This document shows positions 52,990 through 54,935 of a stretch of DNA of 64,000 bases, one piece after another; the stretch's first letter is position 1; the number at the start of each line of letters is the position of its first letter. The notes beneath the pieces were generated by a model, which did not search any database, had not been told where the DNA came from, and saw nothing but the letters and a program-made list of their open reading frames with translations. A program made the translations under genes and the position numbers. This DNA is from Adiantum capillus-veneris (lineage: Eukaryota; Streptophyta; Polypodiopsida; Polypodiales; Pteridaceae): positions 49,545,122-49,609,121 of the forward strand of contig CM043959.1 in the NCBI GenBank assembly GCA_014529385.2. Reading direction: 5' to 3'.

Positions 52990-53588
52990 AGAAAAAAAGA
53001 AAAAAGTACTGTTTTATTAAGGCAAACGATGCCATGAAGCATCATCATCCTAGGTTGACTATGCATATGACTTACAAATGGGTCTTCACAAACACAAATG
53101 ATGGCTTACACCAACAATTCTTGGCTTAAGCCTAAGCTTTTCGCAAATGGGCAAATGTTGAAATTTCTCTGAGGAGAAAATAAAATAGAACCCCTTCTCT
53201 CACCTTTTGGTACTGTTTTCCTATCTTTGTCTTGTTGTTCGAGTGGGTAAGTAATCTTTCTGTATTTTGTAATGTTCTTTGTCCCGCTCTTTGCAAAGCA
53301 TGTTATCAGACTAAGAGGTTTGTTTACTATCTACAGTTTGTATCGAATTCTCTGCGAGATCCAAGCATACAATTTACACTTGTAGCTCCTGGGCTATCGA
53401 GAAAACAAGCTATACCAGCTTTTGCAGAGGGTCCGGCAAAGATTCCAACATTGGAGGAAGCCGACTTGGTTCCAGCTGTGTTGGTCAAGTTTCAGTGTGA
53501 AGAATCCGATTCCTTGACATTTACAGGGCTTCACCCTGACATTCTTGTAGGGATCGAGCCGTTGTCGTCAACGACATTACCTTGTTAG
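1203..53588 (+). CDS. PUX2: PUX2-like UBX-domain protein, split by a 50.5 kb intron
   Basis: Plant UBX-domain protein of the PUX2 type, a CDC48/p97 cofactor and relative of animal UBXD1. Exons are 1203-2378, 2508-2786 and 53337-53588; both introns are phase 0 and the spliced protein has 568 residues. The N-terminus (MDDVK...) matches my memory of plant PUX2. A C2HC finger has C225, C228, H241 and C245. A PUB domain spans about 268-350 and ends in [10 protein letters not shown] charged helix at about 413-455 precedes a UBX domain starting near 457 ([12 protein letters not shown]). Exon 2 ends in ...TTAIYE and exon 3 opens with FVSNSL, which restores the continuous UBX segment known from PUX2; exon 3 also carries the conserved [10 protein letters not shown] and DSLTFTGL stretches. 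In this family the PUB and UBX modules recruit CDC48 for ubiquitin-linked or membrane SNARE remodelling. The protein is longer than Arabidopsis PUX2 (about 450-460 residues as I recall), mainly in the low-complexity region before the finger. Confidence 0.9.
2379..2507 (+). other. PUX2: PUX2 intron 1, 129 bp, stopless and divisible by three
   Basis: Starts GTAAGT and ends TTGCAG. It is open in the coding frame (43 codons), so an uncritical reading gives one 579-residue frame from 1203 to 2942. The 43 residues have no counterpart in PUX2 proteins. Joining ...DRQ directly to [10 protein letters not shown] gives the conserved family sequence, so it is called an intron. Confidence 0.82.
2508..2786 (+). 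CDS. PUX2: PUX2 exon 2 (helix and first half of UBX)
   Basis: Codes for residues 393-485, from [10 protein letters not shown] through the charged helix to the start of the UBX domain, ending ...TTAIYE. The donor is GAG|GTTGGT, weaker than consensus. A diverged second copy of this donor lies in the intron at 2957|2958. Confidence 0.85.
2772..3117 (+). repeat. Tandem duplication spanning the exon 2 / intron 2 boundary
   Basis: Copy 1 is about 2772-2938 and copy 2 about 2943-3117, offset 171 bp. Both contain the last 15 bases of exon 2 (ACTGCAATCTAYGAG), the GTTGG donor and the following intron sequence. Copies differ by scattered substitutions and small indels. Copy 2 is intronic because copy 1 gives the conserved join to exon 3. 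Confidence 0.88.
3183..4348 (-). repeat. 3' LTR of element A0 (family A)
   Basis: 1166 bp with TG...CA ends on both strands. On the minus strand it starts TGTCACGTGC and ends ACCTTACA. A polypurine tract (AAAAGGAGGGGA on the minus strand) abuts it at 4349-4361, so this is the 3' LTR of a minus-strand element. The flank at 3118-3182 is native PUX2 intron. Confidence 0.9.
4349..4862 (-). mobile_element. Element A0 interior, 3' fragment
   Basis: Polypurine tract plus the post-gag region of family A, also seen in A1 (about 10.4-11.0 kb) and A2 (about 6.6-7.3 kb). It stops at the TSD ctgag (4858-4862) of A1 and resumes at 14199. Minus-strand frame 4565-4807 is a remnant of the conserved but frameshifted post-gag reading frame. 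No pol motif is present. Confidence 0.85.
4863..5459 (-). repeat. A1 3' LTR, first part
   Basis: Outer half of the A1 3' LTR. It breaks off after ...CTTCTGCGA where A2 begins, and the LTR continues at about 9729. Family copies at 13.03-14.20 kb are continuous across this point. Confidence 0.88.
5026..5081. repeat. (GA)n expansion inside the A1 LTR
   Basis: About 56 bp of pure GA where sister LTRs have only a short impure stretch (GAGACTGAGAGATAGAGAGAG). This indicates microsatellite growth from an LTR seed. Confidence 0.92.
5460..6637 (-). repeat. A2 3' LTR
   Basis: 1178 bp with TG...CA ends; abuts the polypurine tract at 6638. It contains many AAAACGCT motifs (AGCGTTTT in element orientation) and a TATA-like TATATAAG on the minus strand near 6320. 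Confidence 0.9.
6638..7262 (-). pseudogene. A2 post-gag region with degenerate reading frame
   Basis: Minus-strand frames 7262-7044 and 7034-6552 resemble the corresponding A1 (11184-10603) and A0 (4807-4565) frames, for example [10 protein letters not shown] and [13 protein letters not shown]. The reading frame shifts between copies, so it may be a decayed gene or an untranslated region. I recognise no domain. Confidence 0.45.
7543..8106 (-). CDS. Gag-like protein of A2, family A
   Basis: 187 codons on the minus strand. The N-terminal part has the family signature [11 protein letters not shown], then [22 protein letters not shown] highly charged coiled-coil segment rich in E, R and K follows, then [15 protein letters not shown] and a His/Asp-rich tail (HDLHDD-type repeats). 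Position after the primer site and the charged coiled coil suggest a structural Gag protein, but no zinc knuckle is present in this copy and no named family is recognised. Comparison with A0 suggests the knuckle and protease were deleted between the coiled coil and ISNVQ. Confidence 0.6.
   Translation of the reverse strand: MNLRTQDHKNPRLQWMVITGSGMDTSLGGGEHGSSEEELSPPGGFSDPHPSPSTPRIAPDPMEAWCKTMMDMMTTWHEARMATMEHEREQLRLEAKEFDRKYAKRKTKLDRKNVVHSSSLISNVQAKIEEIRKKETLLVSSSLKHDTQDLHDDLNDNDKHDDLHEDVISHKHENLHEDDGLFTKMMV
8536..8547 (-). other. Primer-binding site of A2
   Basis: TGGTATCAGAGC on the minus strand, one base inside the 5' LTR. It is complementary to the 3' end of plant initiator methionine tRNA. 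Confidence 0.92.
8549..9728 (-). repeat. A2 5' LTR
   Basis: 1180 bp, almost the same as 5460-6637 with scattered substitutions. It ends GTGACA on the + strand and is followed directly by the resumed A1 LTR. Confidence 0.9.
9729..10368 (-). repeat. A1 3' LTR, second part
   Basis: Continues the LTR broken at 5459 and runs to GTGACA at 10368, followed by the A1 polypurine tract. Confidence 0.88.
10603..11184 (-). pseudogene. A1 post-gag open frame, function unknown
   Basis: 193-codon open frame after and partly overlapping the gag-like gene. It shares segments with A0 and A2 ([32 protein letters not shown]). No transmembrane helix or known motif is clear. Frame conservation among copies is poor, so coding status is doubtful. 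Confidence 0.4.
11084..11950 (-). CDS. Gag-like protein of A1 with coiled coil and His/Asp repeats
   Basis: 288 codons on the minus strand. It begins with a low-complexity EPQEPQ stretch, then [11 protein letters not shown] and GFSDPPPS. A long E/R/K-rich coiled coil follows (residues about 95-165), then [15 protein letters not shown] tandem His/Asp module ([13 protein letters not shown] repeated) leads to a tail ending LALESRSKE. The same architecture occurs in A2 and in A4 at 51.0-51.5 kb, which supports a real family protein. It is probably Gag; there is no zinc knuckle or protease in this copy. The His/Asp repeats could bind metal, which is inference only. Confidence 0.6.
   Translation of the reverse strand: MQAKEEPQEPQEPQDSKTQEPQGLKNLKNPRTTRTQVPSELKNPRLQCMVITRSGMDTSHGGDEHGSGEEEFSPPRGFSDPPPSQSTPRIAPTPMEAFDKMMMDRKLEREARKVERKVEFDREREARKAEMDREHQERKTELARQREESRLAFEGECEQARLAAEQRAQHMQELFLLFSNVQEQIEKNREKETLSVLSSPKHDTHDLHDNDKHDELHDQDVIIHEHDDLHDQDVIIHEHDDLHDKDVIVHKDDGLVDTLSSEANFIADSINHDEPILALESRSKEVFE
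12102..12843. mobile_element. Non-autonomous hAT-like DNA element inside A1
   Basis: 742 bp insert absent from A2 at the same place. It is flanked by a perfect 8 bp duplication, atgagtga (12094-12101 and 12844-12851); removing it and one copy restores the sequence seen in A2 near 8359. The ends are imperfect inverted repeats: CAAGGTTGTCCACG at the left, and CATAGTTGACACGTACG on the other strand at the right. Subterminal zones at 12117-12180 and 12741-12835 are packed with CGTAC/GTACG motifs in both orientations, including a perfect palindrome centred on GACGTC. The 8 bp duplication and repeated subterminal motifs are typical of hAT elements. No transposase is encoded. Confidence 0.8.
13020..13031 (-). 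other. Primer-binding site of A1
   Basis: TGGTATCAGAGC on the minus strand, separated by one base from the 5' LTR at 13033. Confidence 0.9.
13033..14198 (-). repeat. A1 5' LTR
   Basis: 1166 bp. It ends GTGGCA (family GTGACA) and is followed by the TSD ctgag at 14199-14203. Confidence 0.9.
14199..15208 (-). mobile_element. Element A0 interior, middle fragment
   Basis: Resumes A0 after A1. It holds the His/Asp-rich segment (minus strand 14663-14385) and the protease. It ends at the TSD gggac (15204-15208) of the A3 composite. Short tandem duplications lie at about 14663-14840, where the ISNVQ-coding piece is repeated. Confidence 0.82.
14665..15203 (-). pseudogene. A0 retropepsin-like aspartic protease
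   Basis: Minus-strand frame with [11 protein letters not shown] (catalytic DSG) followed by [12 protein letters not shown], equivalent to the usual ILGMPW strand of Ty3-type proteases. It would process the Gag polyprotein. Reading upstream through the A3 insertion restores a continuous frame with the zinc-knuckle Gag at 17774-17972. Downstream comes the His/Asp-rich tail instead of reverse transcriptase. The end of the frame is scrambled by local duplication. Confidence 0.72.
15209..16440 (+). repeat. A3 first LTR
   Basis: About 1.23 kb in + orientation, starting TGTCACGTGACA. TATA box TATATAA is at 15534-15540. About eight AGCGTTTT motifs lie downstream of it, between 15628 and 16065. The end is ACCTAATA where sister LTRs have ACCTAACA or ACCTTACA. 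Confidence 0.88.
15534..15540 (+). promoter_or_regulatory. LTR TATA box (A3)
   Basis: TATATAA in GTTTGTATATAAGCAAACC; conserved in the second LTR at 16853-16860 and, on the opposite strand, in the minus-oriented family A LTRs. Confidence 0.65.
16544..17773 (+). repeat. A3 second LTR
   Basis: 1230 bp, nearly identical to the first LTR. It ends CACCTAACA and is followed by gggac and the A0 Gag sequence. Confidence 0.88.
17774..17972 (-). pseudogene. A0 Gag zinc-knuckle fragment
   Basis: Minus-strand frame with a CCHC knuckle, [15 protein letters not shown], then a Pro/Glu/Thr linker that reads directly into the protease at 15203 once A3 is removed. Its upstream part is lost: at about 17,970 the sequence switches to the reverse transcriptase of element X. 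Confidence 0.78.
17970..18640 (-). pseudogene. Element X reverse transcriptase (truncated)
   Basis: Minus-strand frame from [12 protein letters not shown] through [24 protein letters not shown] and the catalytic FFDD ([11 protein letters not shown]) to DVRSFFGL, where it stops at the junction with A0. One internal stop lies near 18,432. It is a Ty3/gypsy reverse transcriptase; RNase H and integrase of X are absent from the window. Confidence 0.85.
18898..19264 (-). pseudogene. Element X aspartic protease
   Basis: Two minus-strand frames: [13 protein letters not shown], then after a frameshift [15 protein letters not shown]. The active-site triplet reads DPG instead of DSG/DTG. Domain order is Gag, protease, reverse transcriptase, as in Ty3/gypsy. 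Confidence 0.75.
19280..20128 (-). pseudogene. Element X Gag, C-terminal part
   Basis: Frameshifted minus-strand Gag sequence. It begins [19 protein letters not shown] at 20,128, in perfect frame with 27,366-27,867 once the H-family solo LTR is removed. A retrotransposon-Gag-like helical region and an Lys-rich tail follow. The knuckle region near 19.35-19.45 kb is degraded. Confidence 0.68.
20413..21055 (-). repeat. W 3' LTR
   Basis: 643 bp with TG...CA ends. It contains a (CT)n run at 20786-20845 and TTAGGGTTT-rich repeats near its outer end. The polypurine tract (minus strand TCAAGAGGGGGGTA) abuts at 21056-21069. Confidence 0.92.
21056..21657 (-). other. W 3' untranslated region
   Basis: No coding sequence. 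It holds a 10 bp tandem repeat, (gacatcacag) about 4.5 times, at 21205-21250. Confidence 0.7.
21658..22014 (-). pseudogene. W integrase C-terminus and chromodomain
   Basis: Frame begins at MRYYGPFQI with the integrase tail ([15 protein letters not shown]) and continues to [14 protein letters not shown] and [21 protein letters not shown]. The latter is a chromodomain-like module, placing W among chromoviruses. In chromoviruses this module directs insertion toward heterochromatin. Confidence 0.83.
22190..22920 (-). pseudogene. W integrase, with deletion in the catalytic core
   Basis: HHCC zinc-binding domain (GHHGI...CLVCQ) in the frame ending 22531, and the first core Asp in SIEMDFIF. The sequence then jumps, in another frame, to [18 protein letters not shown] (second Asp). 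The roughly 25-30 residues normally between them ([13 protein letters not shown] type) are missing, so the enzyme is dead. Confidence 0.82.
23085..23657 (-). pseudogene. W RNase H domain
   Basis: Minus-strand frame with [45 protein letters not shown] and FTDHQSL. These are the Ty3-type RNase H core acidic positions; the first expected Asp context (CDASGxGLG) reads CDPCGRSLG. Confidence 0.83.
23606..24190 (-). pseudogene. W reverse transcriptase
   Basis: Two overlapping frames. The first runs from [14 protein letters not shown] through [13 protein letters not shown] and [15 protein letters not shown] to a frameshift after TTFGL. The second has [14 protein letters not shown] and [11 protein letters not shown] (catalytic FFDD). 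Ty3/gypsy type. Confidence 0.87.
24430..24745 (-). pseudogene. W aspartic protease remnant
   Basis: [21 protein letters not shown] and [15 protein letters not shown] are the mid part of a Ty3 protease; a [14 protein letters not shown]-like strand follows in another frame. The D-S-G active-site loop expected just upstream is not seen, probably lost by a small deletion. Confidence 0.62.
24746..26312 (-). pseudogene. W Gag polyprotein
   Basis: Starts near 26,312 (MASPKDQ) with an early stop. A Lys/Ser-rich region (26190-25681) and a retrotransposon-Gag domain (25484-25011, with ARTWWSTLL and [10 protein letters not shown]) follow. The zinc knuckle reads [15 protein letters not shown], with the second Cys and the His both replaced by Tyr. 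At least two frame changes separate the parts. Confidence 0.78.
26381..27016 (-). repeat. W 5' LTR
   Basis: 636 bp, closely matching 20413-21055 and including a (CT)n run at 26753-26808. The primer site TGGTATCAGAGC (minus strand) is at 26368-26379. Confidence 0.92.
27366..27867 (-). pseudogene. Element X Gag, N-terminal part
   Basis: Minus-strand frame from ATG at 27,799 ([17 protein letters not shown]) with two internal stops, then a Ser/Lys-rich stretch ending KEKPQFKR. It reads straight into [18 protein letters not shown] at 20,128 when the H-family solo LTR is removed. The primer site of X lies at 27857-27867 and was split by Z. Confidence 0.75.
27868..28299 (-). repeat. Z 3' LTR
   Basis: 432 bp with TG...CA ends and an array of about 25 bp imperfect repeats sharing CTCTTCGCC (minus strand), upstream of a TATA-like CCTATAAAAGG. 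Confidence 0.92.
28323..29907 (-). pseudogene. Z integrase with chromodomain
   Basis: The frame from 29907 covers the end of RNase H ([10 protein letters not shown]), the HHCC domain ([11 protein letters not shown]...CHSCQ) and the DDE core: [15 protein letters not shown] and [10 protein letters not shown], so D, D and E are present. The C-terminal part has FYGPFKI and [14 protein letters not shown], then [17 protein letters not shown] and FLVK. A TAG at 28435-28437 then replaces the chromodomain Trp codon, and the frame continues [16 protein letters not shown] to about 28,325. One G-to-A change explains the stop. Confidence 0.9.
29904..30413 (-). pseudogene. Z RNase H
   Basis: [42 protein letters not shown] and VQTDHQSL: complete Ty3-type RNase H. 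It lies in the same frame as the reverse transcriptase after a TAG. A single-base frameshift at about 29,910-29,925 separates it from integrase. Confidence 0.88.
30414..31133 (-). pseudogene. Z reverse transcriptase
   Basis: 239 codons with the standard motifs: [39 protein letters not shown] and YLDDILVFS (catalytic YLDD), then VEYLGHIIS. It ends at TAG 30414-30416, where TGG (VxxW before [12 protein letters not shown]) is expected, so the domain is complete but cut from RNase H by one transition. Confidence 0.92.
31094..31906 (-). pseudogene. Z aspartic protease
   Basis: Minus-strand frame with [14 protein letters not shown] (DSG active site) and [15 protein letters not shown]. It overlaps the end of Gag in another frame, and a frame change at about 31.1 kb separates it from reverse transcriptase. 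The usual single polyprotein has become three frames. Confidence 0.88.
31765..33744 (-). pseudogene. Z Gag polyprotein
   Basis: One frame of about 660 codons broken by TGA (33049-33051) and TAG (32983-32985). The N-terminal third (33744-33052) is Pro/Glu-rich ([11 protein letters not shown] type). The middle carries the retrotransposon-Gag domain ([28 protein letters not shown]). The C-terminal part is Gln/Ser-rich with a knuckle [14 protein letters not shown]. The N-terminal Pro-rich extension is unusual but is in frame with Gag through both stops. Confidence 0.85.
33745..34390 (-). other. Z leader between primer site and Gag
   Basis: No gene. The part near 34,320-34,380 (minus strand GTTGTGAGCCTCTCACCC) matches the leader of J at 39.17 kb, which links the two as one family. 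Confidence 0.75.
34391..34822 (-). repeat. Z 5' LTR
   Basis: 432 bp, same length as the 3' LTR with a few substitutions. The outer flank is atacc. Confidence 0.93.
34830..36113 (-). repeat. Putative 5' LTR of element X
   Basis: After removing Z, the X primer site (TGGTATCAAAGC, minus strand) is followed by one base and then this block, which begins TGTCAAAACGG on the + strand. A TATA box, TATAAAAGC on the minus strand, lies at about 35,388-35,396. Two TGACGCATCA motifs lie upstream of it in element orientation (35879-35888 and 35964-35973). The outer end is uncertain; ...CAGCAACA at 36113 gives TG...CA ends. No second copy is in the window. Confidence 0.6.
36114..36502. repeat. Relict of an AAACGCT-rich LTR
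   Basis: No gene. It repeats GCTGAAAACGCTG-like words as family A LTRs do, but is too diverged to align by eye with any one copy. Confidence 0.4.
36503..37070 (+). repeat. H1 5' LTR (family H)
   Basis: 568 bp. It starts CGTCACAAACTG (family TGTCACAAACTG), has TATAAAAAAA at about 36,897 and ends TCTTGTGACA. The primer site TGGTATCAAAGC is at 37072-37083. Confidence 0.88.
37071..38444 (+). pseudogene. H1 interior: broken Gag
   Basis: Same sequence as H2 (40,825-42,180). It encodes a Pro-rich segment ([17 protein letters not shown] at about 37,540-37,610), a Gag core in fragments and a zinc knuckle [15 protein letters not shown] near 38,310. It ends where a partial LTR joins abruptly (38,445). 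Stops and frameshifts are frequent. Confidence 0.75.
38445..38653 (+). repeat. H2 5' LTR, 3' portion only
   Basis: The last about 209 bp of a family H LTR (from AGTCTGGAGTACC to GTGACA), followed by the primer site TGGTATCAGAGC at 38655-38666. It joins H1 interior without the first 360 bp of the LTR. Confidence 0.85.
38686..39128 (+). repeat. J 5' LTR
   Basis: Relative of the Z LTRs in sense orientation. The upstream part is an array of about 25 bp imperfect repeats with CTCTTCGCC, followed by the TATA box. Confidence 0.87.
40106..40657 (+). pseudogene. J Gag-like open frame
   Basis: Open frame of at least 150 codons ending TAA at 40655-40657. It is rich in Lys, Gln and Ser, with [17 protein letters not shown] and [13 protein letters not shown]. 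Position after the primer site fits Gag, but I see no knuckle and cannot align it with the Z Gag. Confidence 0.4.
40825..42236 (+). pseudogene. H2 Gag, fragmented
   Basis: Parallel to 37,095-38,444 with the same Pro-rich tract (about 41,285-41,325), the Gag core piece [10 protein letters not shown] (near 41,560) and a knuckle near 42,050. Several stops and frameshifts break it. Confidence 0.75.
42237..42626 (+). pseudogene. H2 aspartic protease
   Basis: Open frame with [13 protein letters not shown] (active-site triplet DPG, not DSG/DTG), [13 protein letters not shown] and [13 protein letters not shown]. It is a Ty3-type retropepsin. A stop follows at 42624-42626 and the LINE insertion begins 13 bp later; no reverse transcriptase of this element is found on the far side. 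Confidence 0.82.
43145..43492 (-). pseudogene. LINE ORF2 C-terminal zf-RVT domain
   Basis: [20 protein letters not shown] then [19 protein letters not shown]: the Cys/His cluster found after reverse transcriptase in plant L1 elements. It is in a separate frame from the reverse transcriptase. Confidence 0.78.
44554..45803 (-). pseudogene. LINE ORF2 reverse transcriptase
   Basis: 334-codon frame (45803-44799) and a frame-shifted continuation to 44554. Motifs: [67 protein letters not shown] and the catalytic FADD ([10 protein letters not shown]). The fingers, palm and thumb order is intact. Confidence 0.9.
46086..47146 (-). pseudogene. LINE ORF2 AP-endonuclease domain
   Basis: Pieces in shifting frames: [15 protein letters not shown] (N-terminal Asn), [10 protein letters not shown] (catalytic Glu), [20 protein letters not shown], and [12 protein letters not shown] (SDHxP). 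This is the apurinic-like endonuclease of L1 elements that nicks the target site. Confidence 0.86.
47363..48637 (-). pseudogene. LINE ORF1 (RNA-binding, Gag-like)
   Basis: A knuckle [14 protein letters not shown], in which the last Cys is Arg (CGT for TGT), is followed in another frame by a basic stretch ([12 protein letters not shown]), [10 protein letters not shown] and a long Pro/Ser tract (about 48,070-47,870). A G homopolymer at 48035-48051 marks a likely frameshift site. Plant L1 ORF1 proteins have this knuckle and proline-rich layout. Confidence 0.7.
48751..49282 (+). other. H2 3' untranslated region with tandem repeats
   Basis: No gene. A 59 bp offset duplication (CGGCCCGGAC...GGAGGAGTG) lies at about 48,773-48,873, and a 34 bp unit is repeated three times at 49087-49188. 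A polypurine stretch, AAGAAGGGAAGA, ends at 49282 directly before the LTR. Confidence 0.7.
49283..49716 (+). repeat. H2 3' LTR, truncated by A4
   Basis: Starts TGTCACAAACTGC and runs to ...GTTGATGCA, where element A4 begins. The missing 3' part is not found beyond A4. Confidence 0.85.
49717..50784 (+). repeat. A4 5' LTR
   Basis: 1068 bp, the most diverged full LTR of family A here. It still has TATATAAGC near 50,030 and about eight GCGTTTT words downstream. Confidence 0.88.
50915..51507 (+). pseudogene. A4 gag-like gene, truncated
   Basis: Sense copy of the family A Gag-like gene: [59 protein letters not shown], then TAA and the first turns of the coiled coil ([12 protein letters not shown]), where the element breaks. 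It lacks the His/Asp tail. Confidence 0.68.
51508..51831 (-). repeat. Family H LTR fragment, minus orientation
   Basis: Matches the interior-to-start half of the H-solo LTR (27.04-27.36 kb) and ends CAGTTTGTGACA. Opposite in orientation to the truncated H2 LTR, so the two are not halves of one LTR. Confidence 0.8.
51832..52124 (-). repeat. Diverged family A-like LTR end
   Basis: The words TGGACATGCACG, GGCTCACAAAGTGCCAG, AGCTTATCCA and the GTGCACGTGACA terminus match the outer end of family A LTRs at low identity. Confidence 0.6.
52125..53336 (+). other. PUX2: 3' end of PUX2 intron 2 with a split direct duplication
   Basis: Copy 1 is about 52,352-52,706 and copy 2 about 52,918-53,212, sharing GTAGGAAATTTTTCTATG, C/A homopolymer runs, CATCATCATCCTAGGTTG and GGCTTACACCAACAAT. 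Between them sits a family H LTR fragment (52,707-52,914). The acceptor CTATCTACAG follows a T-rich stretch at 53,320-53,336. Confidence 0.75.
52707..52914 (-). repeat. Family H LTR fragment between duplicated intron blocks
   Basis: Contains the words GGCCCCATCGGACAGGGTCC and CATAAGTTGGTAGGACTC and ends GCAATTTGTGACA, the minus orientation of the LTR start. Confidence 0.78.
53337..53588 (+). CDS. PUX2: PUX2 exon 3 (end of UBX domain, stop)
   Basis: 83 codons plus TAG. It opens [16 protein letters not shown] and continues to [41 protein letters not shown] and a short tail. These match the C-terminus of plant PUX2 proteins. There are no stops or frameshifts, which argues that the gene is still spliced and selected. 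Confidence 0.88.
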   Translation, partial: FVSNSLRDPSIQFTLVAPGLSRKQAIPAFAEGPAKIPTLEEADLVPAVLVKFQCEESDSLTFTGLHPDILVGIEPLSSTTLPC

Positions 53589-53986
53589 ATTCCTCGTGTA
53601 TTCAAATTTTCTCAGAAAATAATGATACTTGTACTTGACATTTTGCTTGAAGGGATGCTTATGAGGTATTGGCATGTGATAAAAGATATTTGGCCATTTT
53701 GGCCCATTGTTATACGATTGTCCTAGTGATAGGAGCACGATTTCTCTTTGACGGAAGTGCTTGAAATGGGTGTTCAACTTGAATGCATGACCATTAACCG
53801 GGCTGTTATCTGTGGCCAGGGCTTGAACTCAAAACTGTGGGGCTTAGATCCAGGAGCAAATTGCCATAATGTCGTTATTTGAGAGCTTTTTGATTTCTGT
53901 GAGAATGATCCAAAAAGACCACAATTGAACAAATGAAAGAGACGAAATTGATGTTTCCAAACCATTGTACTATGGAAGAAATGGTT

Positions 53987-53992
53987 CAATAA
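53987..53992 (+). terminator. Candidate PUX2 poly(A) signal
   Basis: AATAAA about 400 bp after the stop, in an AT-rich stretch. It is the first canonical hexamer I see downstream; plant signals are loose, so an earlier variant such as AATAAT (53,617) could serve. Confidence 0.4.
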
Positions 53993-54080
53993 ATCTATAT
54001 TCTCTCTTTGATACCATGAATTTTCTCTGTCAGTCATGTTATTTATGTTTCAGTGAGAATGAGATCTTATGATTACGGAT

Positions 54081-54083
<3 letters not shown>

Positions 54084-54147
<64 letters not shown>
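54084..54147. repeat. (GA)n microsatellite
   Basis: About 62 bp of pure GA, about 500 bp after the PUX2 stop. Confidence 0.95.
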
Positions 54148-54149
<2 letters not shown>

Positions 54150-54513
54150 TAATTATAATGTCGCAAGAGCAATCCCAAGAGGCCTCAAAGATCTATTGGA
54201 TTCTTGAACCTAAGACTTGATACTCAAGAGGGAATTGGGATAGCCAATCGACCACATGAGAGAGAGAGAGAGATTTTAACGTCATAGGAACAATTTGGGA
54301 TTCCTCAAATATCAAATATCTATTTGATGAGTCTTGAACCCAAGACTTGATACTCCAGAGGCAATTGGGATAGTCAATTTACCACATTTGAGAGAGAGGA
54401 GAGAAGAGATGAGAAGCTCTAATGTTGTGGGAACAATCCCTCGAGACCTCAAAGATCCATCCCACGAGTCTTGAATCCAAGAACTAATACTCTAGAGGGA
54501 AGTGGGATAGCAG

Positions 54514-54579
<66 letters not shown>

Positions 54580-54647
54580 AGAAGAAGATAATTTTAACGT
54601 CGAAGGAAGCTATTACAAGAGACCTCAAAGATCTATTTGATGAGAGT

Positions 54648-54653
<6 letters not shown>
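54148..54653. repeat. Degenerate tandem repeat of about 130 bp, four units
   Basis: Units share AACAATCCC-like, CCTCAAAGATCTAT, GAGTCTTGAACC, GACTTGATACTC and GGGATAG words, spaced about 130-180 bp and separated by GA runs, including (GA)n at 54515-54577. No coding potential. Confidence 0.75.

Positions 54654-54699
<46 letters not shown>
54654..54699. repeat. (GA)n microsatellite
   Basis: About 46 bp of pure GA following the last 130 bp unit. Confidence 0.95.
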
Positions 54700-54703
<4 letters not shown>

Positions 54704-54773
54704 CACTTAATCTTGAAAAAGTTGAGTACATTCCTTGAGTCAAGTAATATAGCTTGATTAGGTGTGGGAATGA

Positions 54774-54935
54774 GAGTGCAATGTGTGCTAGAATGGTACA
54801 TAGAGAAGAAGAAGACTCGAAGGCCAATGTGAGGAGGAGGCTCTAAAGAGAGGAAAGAGGAAAGTGCAATGTGTGCTAGATGAAGACATTGAAGGCCAAT
54901 GTGAGGAGGAGATTCTAAAGAGAGGAAAGAGGAAT
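54774..54935. repeat. Tandem duplication, about 80 bp unit
   Basis: Two copies of a block from GTGCAATGTGTGCTAGA to CTAAAGAGAGGAAAGAGG, separated by a few bases. Confidence 0.8.

Larger units (their letters stand above)
2787..53336 (+). other. PUX2: PUX2 intron 2, 50,550 bp, filled with nested transposons
   Basis: Begins GTTGGTGCAT and ends CTATCTACAG. Both sides are phase 0 and rejoin a conserved UBX segment. About 49 kb of it (3183 to about 52,124) is recognisable LTR retrotransposon, LINE and hAT-like DNA. Single-copy-looking intron remains only at the two ends. Confidence 0.85.
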
